Of a stretch of 64,000 nucleotides of DNA, positions 12,511 through 23,828 are shown in pieces (positions within the stretch are counted from its first letter, which is position 1; each line of letters begins with the position of its first letter). The stretch lies in the NCBI GenBank assembly GCA_905250115.1, contig CAJNOI010000305.1, positions 19,457-83,456 of the forward strand. Direction: 5' to 3'. The notes below the pieces were generated by a model. It did not search any database. It saw only the letters and a list, made by a program, of their open reading frames with translations, and was not told the origin of the DNA. The DNA comes from Adineta steineri (taxonomy: Eukaryota > Rotifera > Eurotatoria > Adinetida > Adinetidae). The translations under genes and the position numbers were made by a program.

Positions 12511-12570
12511 CTTGATGGTGGATGAGTGTGGGTGTAGTTATTACATACATCCCATACCCATACCCTCAAA
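12511..12570. repeat. Telomere-like palindrome, copy 1
   Basis: The left arm has GATGAGTGTGGGTGTA and the right arm has CCCATACCCATACCCTCAA. The arms are an imperfect inverted repeat around a short A+T-rich loop. Confidence 0.7.
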
Positions 12571-12735
12571 ATGAAACAATACAAGAATTATAGTCGAATA
12601 AAATTTGAAATATCACGATCATCAGTAACAGATGTTCGTCATACTGAAACACCTAAATCAAATTTATCCATTCAAAATACTAATAAACAATATCGTGATT
12701 ACAAAAAAGAAACAACACGTGCATCACCTTATTAA
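12571..12735 (+). CDS. Short ORF, possible last exon
   Basis: A 54-residue frame (begins MKQYKNYSRIKFEI, ends TTRASPY) abuts the palindrome ending at 12570. Its codon choice resembles local exons (polar, Thr/Ser/Lys-rich), but I recognise no family and no splice partner. Chance is a real alternative. Confidence 0.2.
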   Translation: MKQYKNYSRIKFEISRSSVTDVRHTETPKSNLSIQNTNKQYRDYKKETTRASPY

Positions 12736-13311
12736 TGTAAATAAAGTATAAGATAAAAATAAATCAATCCAATCAGTGCAAAATGGTAAATAACAAGTAG
12801 TATTATTATTAACAAAAAGTTCTCAATATTTTCTCAACTTGAAATAATAATTTTATCTACACATTCAAAATTTTACACTATTATTGAAGAATGTTGTTTT
12901 TTTTGTATTGAAATCAAACCCTATGATCTGATGAGATATTATAGAATAGATTATTCAGTATAAATTGGTCACGTTTTTTTTTTATTAGTTCGATGTTTTT
13001 ACTCTAAAATACTGAGAACTGTATATATTAAATTATGATAGGGTATTTTTGAGTATACGCGTAATGAGTGAGGATAAAAAAAGAAACATAATTTGAGAGG
13101 AAAAAAACATATTCATGTGAAAAATACCCTTGAGGTTCGATAAAAATGATATTTAGGCATAGTAAAGAAAATGATATACGTATTAATGACGTTTTATGTG
13201 TTTCAGTTGATTGATTCGTGTGCGTCATACGTTGAGTATTTAATCGTGAGAAATTTTCATAGTTAGATATTATATTTTCTTCTATTCAAATCAATTCAAG
13301 ATACAATTAAA
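12736..13311. other. Intergenic upstream of the EF-hand gene
   Basis: No gene seen. A minus-strand open frame at 13028-13228 is low-complexity and not supported. Confidence 0.5.
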
Positions 13312-13808
13312 ATGAGTGCACAACGATTCGATACACAATTTGATCGTGCTGATGTTAATCATGATGGAGGAGTCGATGAACAAGAATTTCGACAATTTCT
13401 TGGTCCCGTTCGAGATGAAAGAAGATTATCTGGAAATTTATCAACTCAAGATGTTCAACATTTTACTGTGAGTTGTCTAGTTATTCGAAAATTGTTTTGA
13501 AATTTTATTTTAAATAGGCTCATTCATCACAAGATGGTGAAATAATAACATATCCAGTAGGTCTTGATGTAGCTGTAGCTGGTTTTGCACCAGAAAATCC
13601 AATTTCATATGAAAAATTTACAGCAGGTGCTGCTGCAAATGAAGAACATAAATATGGTCTTGGTCCTGATGTTGGTATTGGTGCACCAGATGTTGCTAGA
13701 AAAAGTAATCATTATGATCCAGCTGGAGCTATGTTTAATTATGCTGATGTTAATCATGATGGAAGAATTGACAAACAAGAATTTGGTTCATTTATGAAAT
13801 CCGTTTAA
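13312..13808 (+). CDS. Two-EF-hand calcium-binding protein
   Basis: A 148-residue protein from exon 1 (13312-13467) and exon 2 (13518-13808); the 50-bp intron is phase 0. The first EF-hand loop is residues 14-25 (D-V-N-H-D-G-G-V-D-E-Q-E). The second is residues 129-140 (D-V-N-H-D-G-R-I-D-K-Q-E). Both have all canonical oxygen ligands, so calcium binding is expected. The long linker between them is Gly/Ala-rich and includes YEKFTAGAAANEEHKYGLGP, which I do not recognise. No signal peptide or membrane segment is present, so a cytosolic location is likely. The spliced frame differs from the longer shadow frame over exon 2, and only the spliced frame yields the second EF-hand. A polyadenylation signal is at 13903-13908. 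Confidence 0.85.
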
Positions 13809-14442
13809 ATTTCTTTTTTTGTCTTTCTTTTTTCATTGATTAATTCGGTATTGTGTTTAAATGTTTTTTTTATAATTATACAAGTGAGACTTTTTTAGTT
13901 TTAATAAATGTACATTAACGAAATTATTCTATCTTATATTTTTCATGAGATATTTTCAATATAATTATCGAAAAAAAATCATTTGAGCTACGATTTAAAA
14001 AGAAGTGATATTTATTATGTAAGATAATATTTTAATGTGGTTTCGTGACTCATCGAAGTATGACTCATCACATTTCCGAGGACATAATTATTTTTTATAC
14101 AAATATATCAAATATTTTTGACGCATTTGCAGTGCAATGAAAGAAAATCATCATCGCCTAAGACCGTTGTTTTATAATGAAGTAATCCGTTGATGAAAAT
14201 AAAAGACAAATTGTATTATAAAATTTCTTTTAACGCATAACTTATAAATACAGACATCTTATAAACTTCAGGTAGTATATTTAATAGTTCATAATAAAAG
14301 GTTTGCTTCTGTCATCCAGATACAGAAAAATTTGAATAAAATATTGAGCATCTCAATAAATAGTTATAGATATATATTGAATTCAATTTGTCTTTGAAGT
14401 AGAATGTTAATAGTACAGGTCATCATAACGAACGGCGATGAA
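13809..14442. other. Intergenic between convergent genes
   Basis: 3' flanks of the EF-hand gene (+) and a GPCR (-). AATAAA at 13903. Nothing else seen. Confidence 0.55.
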
Positions 14443-15468
14443 CTATCGATGAGTAGGCATCATTGATATTTGATGTATTTCATCTTGAGCCTTAGTAAAA
14501 CCAATTCGATTTTGATGCCGATGTTGTCGAATAATCTTGAAAAATTCTTTTCGAAAAGCAGTACCCGTTAGTGTATATAAATAAAAACTGGTCGAATGAG
14601 CAAATTGTGTTAACATACTAGCAATTTCATAAGCCAAATTTTCTTTAGCAAGTCGTAGAGAATCCTTAGGTATACTAATGGTAAATGATGCATAGAGTCG
14701 ATATATAGAAAATGGTAAAGTAGAAATTACAATTACCAATACTTGAAACGCTAACATACGTGAGAGTTGAGTATCCGTACGTCGAATAGTATGATTATTC
14801 TGAGGAACCATTGGAATAACTTTACGATGTTGACGCAAATTGTTGAGTGTTAGACAACCAAATAGAAGCATCAATAAAGATGGACAGAGTGAATATAAAA
14901 TCATAGCCCAAAATGCAATGAAAGTACGATAGATACCCTTTTGACCATAACATGCAGGTGTCAAATTACCAAATTGATCATATACATAGCTTATGTTATA
15001 GAAAATCAACATGTGACTGTATAAAATGATGATCGCAATGATGATGATTCCTATAGCAATTTTTGCTATTTTATATGAGCTAATTTGACGAATATTTATT
15101 GTTGCTGAACTCTTGAAATATCGATCAGCACACGCGAAAGCAATCAACCAGCATGGTATTGTTCGTGCAATATAGAAAGTAAAAAGTTCTGTTTTACATA
15201 TTACTAAATTGAAATTAGCCAAGTCCATATTGAAACCTTCAGAGACAATGCGCACAGGCACGATTACAAATATAAAAAATAGATTAAAAAATGTTGAAAA
15301 TAAAAAATAGAGGGAGCATGGTTCACCACGTAGACTTGGTCGTGTAAAAATAAGAACATTGAATATGAGACCAATTCCACCGAATATAAAATTGATTATT
15401 GATATAAAAAGGACGATTGTTGTCACGGCTGTATTTATTTGATGGATTGTAACGTCAACAGATGACAT
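14443..15468 (-). CDS. Rhodopsin-like GPCR, rotifer peptide-receptor-like subfamily
   Basis: A single-exon receptor of 341 residues from ATG 15468. The frame is open upstream to 15627, but that extra 53-residue stretch has a hydrophobic run not found in the paralogues, whose products start MVDVET or MSSSNT at the equivalent place. TM1 is followed by FTRPSLRGEPCSLYF, matching LTRRKLRSNPCTVYF at 18132 and FTRPALRLNPCARYF near 37350. TM3 ends ACADRYFKSS, an intact DRY box. Seven hydrophobic segments can be counted. TM7 ends LYTLTGTAFRKEFF in place of NPxxY. It belongs with the genes at 18132 and 36329. Ligand unknown. Confidence 0.82.
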   Translation of the reverse strand: MSSVDVTIHQINTAVTTIVLFISIINFIFGGIGLIFNVLIFTRPSLRGEPCSLYFLFSTFFNLFFIFVIVPVRIVSEGFNMDLANFNLVICKTELFTFYIARTIPCWLIAFACADRYFKSSATINIRQISSYKIAKIAIGIIIIAIIILYSHMLIFYNISYVYDQFGNLTPACYGQKGIYRTFIAFWAMILYSLCPSLLMLLFGCLTLNNLRQHRKVIPMVPQNNHTIRRTDTQLSRMLAFQVLVIVISTLPFSIYRLYASFTISIPKDSLRLAKENLAYEIASMLTQFAHSTSFYLYTLTGTAFRKEFFKIIRQHRHQNRIGFTKAQDEIHQISMMPTHR

Positions 15469-18131
15469 AATAGAAATACAAATATCGAATTTGTTTAGTA
15501 TGAATTTGTTAATAGAATCTAAATGTAAGAAATCAAATATCGATGTAATAGAATAGCAGATAAAAACTACTATGAAATTATTAGAAAAATCTTTTAAGGA
15601 TTTCTTGCTTCTTACGAGACCTGACATCTCTTCTACTTTTTTTCTGTTCTTTTCATTTTTTTTGCTTCGTTTAATATTCCCCTAGTCTATGCTTCTTCTT
15701 TAGAAAATGAAACTGATTCTTTTAAATTCAGTTGAAATAAAAAGATCATATAGATTTAAATCGAATAAATATAATAATCATATCGCGAAACTCTTTTTTC
15801 TTGATTTTGAACAATAAATCTTAGATTTCTATATAAAAATTGTTTATTGCAACATTTAATTAAAACTTAAATATAGTTTTGTGTGAAAAATATTCTATTT
15901 CTATTTCTTGTGACAGTATCAAAGGTGACAGGTTTGCTTCTCATAGTCATGAAAAAAACAAAAAAATAACATTGATTGAGTTTGTTATTTTATCAACCGA
16001 GCGAAAACTTGTCTTTGAAAATATAATAGTTGATTAACTATTCTGATATAATAGATGTATTTTGGAACATCTTTTTTTCTACGTAAAAATATTTACCTCT
16101 ATTAAAATAAACACATGAAAATCGAAGTAGTTGATATTAGTTTTAAAAATAAAGAAATAGTCATCTAACTCGAGTATGGAGCTGACTAAAATGTAAAAAA
16201 AGAAAAATATATACGTGTCTAATAGACTTTATGTAATAAATGATGATACTGCAAGGTAAATGAAAAAGGATATAATATAAATTGCTCTAAAATAAGAGCA
16301 TGTCTTTCATATAGAATGGGAAGTACGTCAAAGTCCTTGATGCATAATAATTTAATTAAAACAAAAACTATAGTTGATGTTTTTTAATTTTAATTTTATG
16401 CATTATTTGTTTATTAAATTTAGAAAAAGAATATTGTCTAAAGCTGCGTTTAAATGCGTTTTAATTTTATGTTGTGACAAATATGTTTTCATACGTTTAA
16501 ATGAGCAAACGCGTTTAAGATACGGATGTTTTTCCATCTAGAAATCACGCGAATGTTATAAAATAGAAAAGTAAAATATCATGTAGTCAACTTTTGAAAT
16601 AAATACAATTATATTATTTGAAATGAAAACAATATTTAGATGCATTTTATTTGATCAGATCAAGAGAAATATAATTTCACAAGGAATCCGTTGAAGGAAA
16701 CTTCCTGAAAATTTGTACTGTTTTTTTTCTGCTTTTAAAAAAATTCAGAATATTCGAGACCATGAATGTAGATATGAATATAGAATGAAGGATCTCATTG
16801 AGTTCAGCCTTTCTTGTGAAGTTTTTTATTTTTCACAAATAAAGAAGGATATGGGTGTGAGAAGGAGGATAAGTACGGATGTGTTCTCAAAGAAAGCTTT
16901 TAATGAAATGCTAGAATAGTGATATTCTACAATAATTGTATTCTCAAACTTCAATATAAAAGACGAAAACTGATTCTTAATCGTAATACTTCAACAGTAA
17001 TTATTGATCATTTTCTTCGTCAAGGCGATATGAATTTACTTACAAAAAAATTTAATGTTCTCTGGATTAATATTGTTGATGATTCGAATAAAAATATCGC
17101 GCAACATTTTCATAAAACAAATGTTTTTTTTTCTTTATGTTAAAAGAAAAATGAGAAAGTATTAGTTCATCGTCATGTGAGGAGTTCTCGATTATCTTCA
17201 ATTATTTTTGCTTAATTTAATTAAATAAGATTTTTATTTGATAAATGATTTCGTAATGTGTTCTTCAAGATATTATCATGAAACTTTATCTAATGCTTTT
17301 GATCATTTACTTAATCGACATCTATTTGCTACACCTAATTCTGTTTCGAAAAAAAAGATAATTTCAACTTTGTCTTGGGGATATCCTTTGACAACTGTTT
17401 ATACGTTCGGATGTATGGACATATATCAGTTAAATATTGTTTAATCAGTCACATCATCAATGTGGCATTGAATATCATTTTTTTGTTGTTTCAAAAATCG
17501 ACGTATACATATCTGTCAAACGGCTGAAAAAAACACTGAGCATCTGTTCAATATTATTCTAGTTTTAATTTAACATCTGCACATCGGTGGTTTTTTTCTT
17601 TTTTCTGTTAGGAAAACTTTTGTCGTTGAATACATAAAGAATTGAATGGTAGATCGTATGGAGAAAAAGAGGAGGATAGACTTGTTTTTCCAAGAAATAG
17701 AGAGAATTTTTCATACAGATATTAGTCTTATTTATATAACGTAGCAAAAATTTCTGTTGCATTTATATAATAAAAATAATAATTCATTCATTTGTATTGA
17801 GAAGGTAAGATTGTTCGACAATTATTTTTCAAAATATCATATAGAAATAAATAACATCTGTTTAAAAAGCTATTTTAACAAGAATAATAAATATCGATAC
17901 CCATCCGACGCTGTCTGCTTGATTGTTTTTCCATTTTTGGGTGAAATGTAAATTGAATATACTATATTTTTTCATTTATTTTTTTTTAAACTGTATCTTT
18001 TCTCTTTTTTCTACACACATTTTAAGTACAATGTGACGATCTTGAAGGTGTGGATGTGAGTGTAGATTAAGCGAAGATGGATATACTAATTTGCATCTGT
18101 TAATTTTATTTGTAGAACTGCAATTAAAAAT
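15469..18131. other. Long intergenic stretch with possible gene remnants
   Basis: Mostly plain A+T-rich sequence. From about 16745 to 17460 three plus-strand frames have coding-like composition: one ends 16919, one runs 16919-17143 (includes STVIIDHFLRQGDMNLL), and one runs 17238-17444 (includes SRYYHETLSNAFDHLLNRH). They could be a decayed gene, but I recognise no family. A single telomere-like arm (AAGGTGTGGATGTGAGTGTA) lies near 18045. Confidence 0.35.
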
Positions 18132-19442
18132 ATGGTTGACGTTGAAACGGCAGCTAATACAGCGTCGTTTCTTATTTGGCACTGCCTCTTGTTCTTCTTT
18201 GTTCTTGGTATAATTGGTCATCTACTTAGTTTCTACGTGCTCACTCGACGTAAGCTTCGTTCGAATCCATGTACTGTCTATTTTCTTGCAGCAACTGCGG
18301 CCAGCTGTATTGTGGTATTGATTATGCTTCCTTTGCGTGTACTACAAAATGCTTATAATATTGATCCAGCTGATTATTCTAAACCTATCTGCAAAATAGA
18401 ATACTATATTAATAATACGACCAGGTAAGGATAATTAAATCGTATCTACAAATAATATGTCGACATAGTGGGCTTCATTCAATTCCGTTCGAAAATCATA
18501 TTTTGAGGTTATCAATGTGGATGTAATTTCATCAAACTGTTTCTATTCTGACAGAAGAGTAGAACTAAGAGTAGAATTAGTTTCCGATTTCATCGAATAG
18601 TATTAAAAATATCATCATTAAAGTTGTCTGTGTTTGGTAACCTCTAGGAGAGTAATTTTATATTGTTCTTTTCGATGAATTGTATGTATCTTTATAGAGC
18701 TATGGCTTCTTGGTTTCTGAGTTTGGCTTTTATGGATCGATACTTCTGCAGTTCAAACAATGTCCGCTTGCGTCGCTACAGTAGTGTACGCATGGCTCGA
18801 ATTATTATAATATTTTTCACTTTGATCATGTTCCTAATTCATATTCATGTGGCTGTCTACAATATCGTTGGTACTGGCCGTACCCCCATACCTTTCAATC
18901 AAGTGTCACCAATATGTACTATAGCAAGTGGTTTTTATACAACCTTTAGTCTCTATTGGTTTCTCATTGTCTATGCTTTATGTCCACCTGTTCTCATGCT
19001 CATTTTTGGTTCACTTACTTTATCCAATATTCATAAACATCGTCGACAAATTCGACCTAATTTATCTGAAATTAATAATCGCAAGAGAGAGAAAATTTCG
19101 AGACAAATGTTAATCATGCTCATTGTACAATGTACTTTCATAACTATTTGTACCATACCATTAGCTTTACAACGTATTTACGGCAGCAATACGTCTTCAC
19201 AACAAAAGAGTATAACACAGAAAACATTGGATCAATTATTTCTTACTATTGCTGTTTCGCTTGGCTTAGTTGGACATTCACTTACCTTCTATATCTTCAC
19301 TCTTTCTGGAGCTATGTTTCGAGATGAAGTAAAAAAATTAATTATGAAAATTCCAGGATGTAGACGAATCTTTACTGCAACGGGTACACAAGTAAAAACC
19401 AACAGGATACCGCCAGTTCCACTTGAACGTAGAAATGTGTGA
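18132..19442 (+). CDS. Rhodopsin-like GPCR, two exons
   Basis: A 345-residue seven-helix receptor from exon 1 (18132-18424) and exon 2 (18698-19442). The 273-bp intron splits an Arg codon (AG|A) between TM2/extracellular loop 1 and TM3, where the 36329 receptor also has an intron. Intracellular loop 1 has LTRRKLRSNPCTVYF, TM2 ends LPLRVLQNAYN, and TM3 ends FMDRYFCSS with an intact DRY box. TM7 reads LTFYIFTLSGAMFRDE. The C-tail is basic. Same subfamily as 14443 and 36329. Ligand and coupling are unknown. An AATAAA lies near 19500, followed by a telomere-like palindrome about 155 bp past the stop. Confidence 0.85.
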
Positions 19443-19597
19443 ATATTACGAAAGTATCAAACAGCTAAAGTAGTAGATGCACCTATTAATGAATGATTCT
19501 AATAAATAACATTTCTTATCTAAATATTTAAAATAGATGTTGTAATGTATCTGTTGTCATGTCATGTAAACTCATCATTTTACATGCTAAAAAAGGC

Positions 19598-19663
19598 TAT
19601 AGGTGTGTGTGAGAGTGAGTACACTATGTTCATCTCTTACTCACACCCACACCCATCCTCAAG
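19598..19663. repeat. Telomere-like palindrome, copy 2
   Basis: Arms AGGTGTGTGTGAGAGTGAGT and ACTCACACCCACACCCAT flank a loop of about 16 bases. The right edge is TCCTCAAG. Confidence 0.75.
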
Positions 19664-20020
19664 ATGATGGTCAGCAGAATAAATAAATGATCAGTATTAT
19701 ATCTAATTGATCAGTTATTAAAATAATTAGGATTAATCAATATGTTTCAAAATTAACGAATTAAATTGAATGGTTAGCATAGAAATCGATGTGTTAAAGT
19801 GTGATTCACTTCCTTTTCTTTTCTTCCCTTACGTCATATAAATGACAAATATAATACACATATATATCTTTTCTTTTTCTTGCTTTTCTTCGTATTAGGA
19901 TATTTTTCAAAAATTTTTTTTCTCTTGATATGGGTCAGATATTTTCCCTTGTTATGACGGTTTCTTCCAAGTATCGTTGATTCACCCCTAAATTGTTCGT
20001 ATATATATAGTTATCTTTTA

Positions 20021-20060
20021 GAATGTGTGTGGATAAGAAAAAGACATTCACACCCACCTT
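20021..20060. repeat. Telomere-like palindrome, copy 3 (short)
   Basis: Arms GAATGTGTGTGG and CATTCACACCCACCTT, a minimal imperfect hairpin. Confidence 0.5.
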
Positions 20061-20312
20061 AGTTAGAAATTGTGTAAACCACTACCAGCAGCAAAAATAG
20101 TGTTGATTGATGAGAAACAGAAAGAGGTAAGCCAGCAATAATCAAATCTGCTTTGCTAGTTCAATTGGTGAGTTTTCCTTTGTCTCCATTTAATTTCTTC
20201 TGCTGACATTTATGGATAGAAAGCCGACCATTTTAGTGCTGATCAAAAATTATGTTTCCTTAATATTTTATAGATTAAAACCATGCAGTTAGTAATTCAA
20301 TAGTGACGGTTC

Positions 20313-20350
20313 TGAGAGTGAGTGTTATGATCATATTTTACTCACATCCA
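20313..20350. repeat. Telomere-like palindrome, copy 4 (short)
   Basis: Arms GAGAGTGAGTGTTATGA and ACTCACATCCA. Confidence 0.4.
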
Positions 20351-20534
20351 GTCTGTTCAATTTTAGATAAAGATTGATGTTATATTAGTTTTATTCTCAT
20401 CATGACTTATATTATTTGTTATTTCTTTTTTCTATCAAATATATCCCGCATTGAATATATAAACTATATAGATAATGATAGTGTGCGTTTTACCTTGTCA
20501 CGTTGTTTTCTTTTTCTATCAATTGAAGCAGAAT

Positions 20535-20910
20535 ATGACTCATTATTTCTTATTTTTTGTTACGATTACTTTCATTTTAATCATTTCAAATGATTCCTTA
20601 TCATCAATTATTTTCATTCCAGGAAGTTTTTGTAGTTTATTTGAAGTACGCATAAATACAACTTTAGAACCAAGTTGTCCTCAATCATTCGATAATGAAT
20701 GGATTATTTCTTGATGGTATTCTTTGGAAATATATGTTCAATTGAATAAATTTCTTTTTCATTTTGTTACAAAATATAAATATATAGATGGTCAAAATAT
20801 GCATTCAATACCATATGATTTTCGACGTGATCAAACAAATAAAAGTGTTTATTTAATTGGTCATAGTACAGGTGGTTCAATGGTTTTGTATTTTCTTTTT
20901 CAACAAACCA
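20535..20910 (+). pseudogene. LCAT/lysosomal phospholipase A2-like alpha/beta hydrolase remnant
   Basis: One frame, open except for a single TGA at 20712-20714, shows pieces of an LCAT-type acyltransferase/lipase. These are a signal peptide (ATG 20535), IIFIPGSFCSLFEVRIN (the family's PG-x-x-x-S-x-x-E block), IPYDFRRD (family A-PYDWR), and the nucleophile elbow LIGHSTGGSMVLYFL with GHSTG around the predicted catalytic serine. Spacing between these blocks is far shorter than in functional members. The frame then runs into a telomere-like palindrome at 20911, so the rest of the domain, including the Asp and His, is missing. The stop, the internal deletions and the truncation together indicate a pseudogene; the exact parent family is probable rather than certain. 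Confidence 0.55.
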
Positions 20911-20962
20911 GGATGTGGGTGTGGCGTGATTTCATCTTGTATTTATCCACACTCACCCATAG
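20911..20962. repeat. Telomere-like palindrome, copy 5
   Basis: Arms GGATGTGGGTGTGG and ATCCACACTCACCCATAG. It terminates the recognisable lipase-like pseudogene. Confidence 0.65.
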
Positions 20963-21180
20963 TTAGATTAGAAATATGTTTTCTAATGGTATTATTTAAA
21001 AAAAATTCTAATATTAATATTGATGAAAAACAGGAACATATATTCCATCCTTATTTCGGCAATTTCAGATCTGTAATCTTTTTATTTCGTGTATATCTGT
21101 AAACGTTGATATCGGTCACATCTTTCTCGAAATTATAATACATAACGTAAACAGATTCTCTACTTTGATCAATATTCATA

Positions 21181-21886
21181 ATGGCAAGATCGAATCAATG
21201 CTCTACTTGTCAAAAATCAATGGGAGTAGTGTATTGCACAGGTTGTGAAGGCTACTTCTGCACAAAAGACTTCAAAGGTCATCGTGAAATATTATCTACT
21301 GAGATGGAAGAACTCATTGAAGAACGTGATAAACTACAAGAGAAAATTAACAAAGCAACAAAAGGAAACAACGCAGACAATCCGCTTATTGAAGAAATCA
21401 ATGTATGGGAGAAGGTTACAGTTGAAAAAGTACGACAAACAGCTGAACATGTGCGTCAGCAGGCTAATGAGCTGATGAATTCAAAGTGTATGAAAACTAC
21501 AAATAAATTCAAAGATTTATCAGATGAGTTAGCTGATTTGAAAGAAACTGAAAACTATGTTGAACATGATTTAACGAGACTTCGACAAAAAGTTGATCAA
21601 TTTAATGTAGACTTAACACAACTTTTTCAAGCAACTAAACTTGAACTTAATAAAGAAGAAAATGAAAAAATAAAATGGAATCGTATTATCTATGTTCAAG
21701 AAAAATCTGTTGAAGTTGAATGCCAACAAACATCAACAAAAATAAAAGGTATGTCGCGAACGTCCAATTTAAATCAATTTTCTGTATAATATTTTTCGAA
21801 AAACATTGACTTGAAATGCAGAGAATATAGATCATAGTTCGTACAGTGATAATAAAATTGGCAAGAAACTTTTGTTGATCATCTAA
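21181..21886 (+). CDS. B-box-type zinc finger, coiled-coil protein
   Basis: A 210-residue protein from exon 1 (21181-21748) and a short exon 2 (21822-21886); the 73-bp intron is phase 1. The N-terminus (residues 7-34) has a B-box-like zinc site with Cys7, Cys10, Cys19, Cys22, Cys27, Asp30 and His34. A long charged helix follows from about residue 38 to 180 and should form a coiled coil. Bdelloid proteins with this head often continue into NHL beta-propeller repeats; here exon 2 adds only about 20 residues and a stop, so none is present. Exon 2 rests on one donor/acceptor pair and is less certain. Role unknown; TRIM-like proteins often act as scaffolds or ubiquitin ligases, but no RING is seen. 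Confidence 0.7.
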
Positions 21887-22321
21887 AATATGCACCAGAA
21901 AATGATTAACCCTTATATACATGTCTAAGATTTATTTCTCTTTAATAATCGTTTTGCATATTGCACAGAACAGAATAAGAATAACTTGCTCAGTATATAT
22001 ACTAAAGATCGCTACATCTATAGTTCATCAAAATAACAAATAAGGTTTAGATCGATTAGGTTCATTCCTATCAAAATCTTTGTCACATATAAATTGATAA
22101 CATCTGTAATTAGAATTACAAGTAGACGATTTTATAAATTATTACGCTTTTATATCAACTATAAAACATTATTTCTTTGATCTTGACATCTTTTTGTTCT
22201 ACTAACTTAGTTACTTAGTTGTAAGCGAATTTATAAAGAAAATATGTAGTTTTTGAGTAGAGTAATAAGCAGTCTTGTTGTATGTGTGAAATGTTAAAAA
22301 CTAATATATATTTTCATTTAG
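21887..22321. other. Intergenic or intron
   Basis: No ORF. The last 45 bases (GTATGTGTGAAATG ... TTTCATTTAG) look like an intron leading into the exon at 22322, so a small upstream exon may be hidden here. Confidence 0.4.
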
Positions 22322-22563
22322 AAAGTCCACAGGCAACTGAATTACTTCCTCAAAGGGAACTTCGTTGTCGTGGTCGAACTTGTGCACAATGTGGTAAATG
22401 TACTGATTGGTATTATGTCAAAAATAAGGAACGTTTTTTCATTTGTGATGATGCCACTTGCAGTCTTAATCCTCCCCCTCCTCCTACTCCTCTCGATCTT
22501 CCTAGTCTTACTCCTCATCCGGATCTTCTTCGTTTTGGTTTTCATATCTGCAAATGCAAGTAG
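22322..22563 (+). CDS. Cys-rich 3' exon of unknown protein
   Basis: The exon follows a good acceptor (CATTTAG, phase 1) and reads SPQATELLPQRELRCRGRTC, then AQCGKCTDWYYVKNKERFF. It has a Pro run and ends RFGFHICKCK-stop. The paired cysteines (CRGRTC, CAQCGKC) could bind metal. I have an impression of similar CRGRTC-x2-CGKC-x-DWY proteins in bdelloids but cannot name a domain. The ATG at 22282 would lie inside the presumed intron, so I do not use it as the start; the 5' exon(s) were not found. Confidence 0.45.
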
Positions 22564-23072
22564 GCTGCAGCACATGAGGATTGGGGACTGTCGTGTGATC
22601 ATTCAATAGATTGAATATTATGATATTTATTCTGGATACTACAAAAATAAAGAAAGCAATTTTTATAACGTGGTTTTAATATCTAGATAAATCAACATTT
22701 GTAAGGAAGAGATAAAAAAGCACGTTGCTAATAGCATTTCGTTGTAATAACTCGCATTAGTTGCCGAACGAGATAGTAGATCGTGTGAAAGATGATGTAA
22801 AGTAACTATGTATAAGCTTAAATTGATGATTGTAGTTGTGGAGAAAAACCTCAAGCTGCCGATTTGTAGTTATGCCTTGTTCACTGATGCGGTAGTCTTG
22901 GGCCGGTAGGAATATGTATATAATAGAAGTGTTGTAATTTTAGTGATGTTTGCTAAAACGATGAGAAGCGTTTGAAAACTAAAAAAGTAGGAATAGTTGG
23001 TGAGTGTCAATATGACTATATGGATATGAATAGAGAAGGATGTGCTGTTTATCAATGGGAGTGTGGATGGAT

Positions 23073-23229
23073 CAGAGGTGCAGAATCTTCCTCATGCGCC
23101 CCTGGCTGGGGGGGAAATTTTTTAAAAACTGCATTTTTCGGGGAAATTTTTGACAATTCTGGGGAAATTTTCGAAAAAATTTTTCCGGGGGCGGAAATTT
23201 TTGGTTTTTGGGAAGATTCTGCACCTCTG
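23073..23229. mobile_element. MITE-like element with perfect 19-bp terminal inverted repeats
   Basis: The left end CAGAGGTGCAGAATCTTCC (23073-23091) is exactly the reverse complement of the right end (23211-23229). The interior holds several GGGGAAATTTT-type units in loose tandem and a reverse-oriented G-rich unit. There is no coding capacity. No clear target-site duplication is visible. The right end abuts a telomere-like palindrome, and similar GTGTGGATGG sequence lies to the left, so it may have inserted into one. Confidence 0.7.
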
Positions 23230-23291
23230 GGGTGGGTGTGAGTGTTAGATGAATACATTGTCCATATCTAAACTCACACCCACACCACCAA
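23230..23291. repeat. Telomere-like palindrome, copy 6
   Basis: Arms GGTGGGTGTGAGTGTTAGAT and ATCTAAACTCACACCCACAC, nearly perfect, around a 15-base loop. Confidence 0.8.
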
Positions 23292-23338
23292 GAGTCATTA
23301 GATAATTTTCTTTCATCTTTCAGGAGTTTTTTTTATCA

Positions 23339-23453
23339 TTGAGGGTGTGCGTGGGTGCGGAAGTGGATTATGTAGTTGTGAGTGAAGATGAGTTAGATTG
23401 GAAACACATTCATCTACCCACACCTTCATCCACACTCACACCTACCGTCAAGA
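23339..23453. repeat. Telomere-like palindrome, copy 7 (long)
   Basis: The longest copy, with left edge TTGAGGGTGTGCGTGGGTGC and right edge CACTCACACCTACCGTCAAG. Inner arms also pair (GAAGATGAGT / ACATTCATCT). Confidence 0.7.
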
Positions 23454-23714
23454 TTTTTGAAACGAATTAAATCATGCAGCAAATGAAAAACAACAAAAAT
23501 CTTCTAACGATTATTCTAATTCGTTTCACAATATATTTTTGGTGTGTGTACGTCCGTACTTGTTATGTATTTTAACTTTTATGATAAAAGAAAACAAATT
23601 AATAAAGTTTTAATATTGTAACAGATTCTTTAAAAAAACAAACTTTATTGACCACCAATTATTTTATAAGATAAATAGTTTATTAAAATTAGTTAAGAAT
23701 GTTTTGTATATAAT

Positions 23715-23768
23715 GAAGGGTATGAGCGTGCGTAATACATACATCTCTCACCCACACCAACACCCTTA
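23715..23768. repeat. Telomere-like palindrome, copy 8
   Basis: Arms GAAGGGTATGAGCGTGCG and CTCACCCACACCAACACCCTT. It lies about 60 bp past the stop of the D8C gene on the minus strand. Confidence 0.65.
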
Positions 23769-23828
23769 AAAGAAGAAAAAAAAAGTGAAATATCACAAAA
23801 AAGATATTATTGATTTTGTTTATTTTAC

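Larger units (their letters stand above)
19443..20534. other. Intergenic with three telomere-like palindromes
   Basis: Holds palindromes at 19598-19663, 20021-20060 and 20313-20350. No gene is supported. Confidence 0.55.
22564..23828. other. Repeat-rich intergenic stretch
   Basis: No gene. Holds a 157-bp inverted-repeat element (23073-23229) and telomere-like palindromes at 23230-23291, 23339-23453 and 23715-23768. Confidence 0.6.

Noticed and set aside
15469-15627. Upstream start for the GPCR at 14443
   Set aside because: The extra residues add a hydrophobic run absent from the paralogues; ATG 15468 matches their starts.
22972-23258. Open frames on both strands over the MITE-like element
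   Set aside because: They follow the G-rich and A/T-rich repeat units and the palindrome arms, not protein-like sequence.
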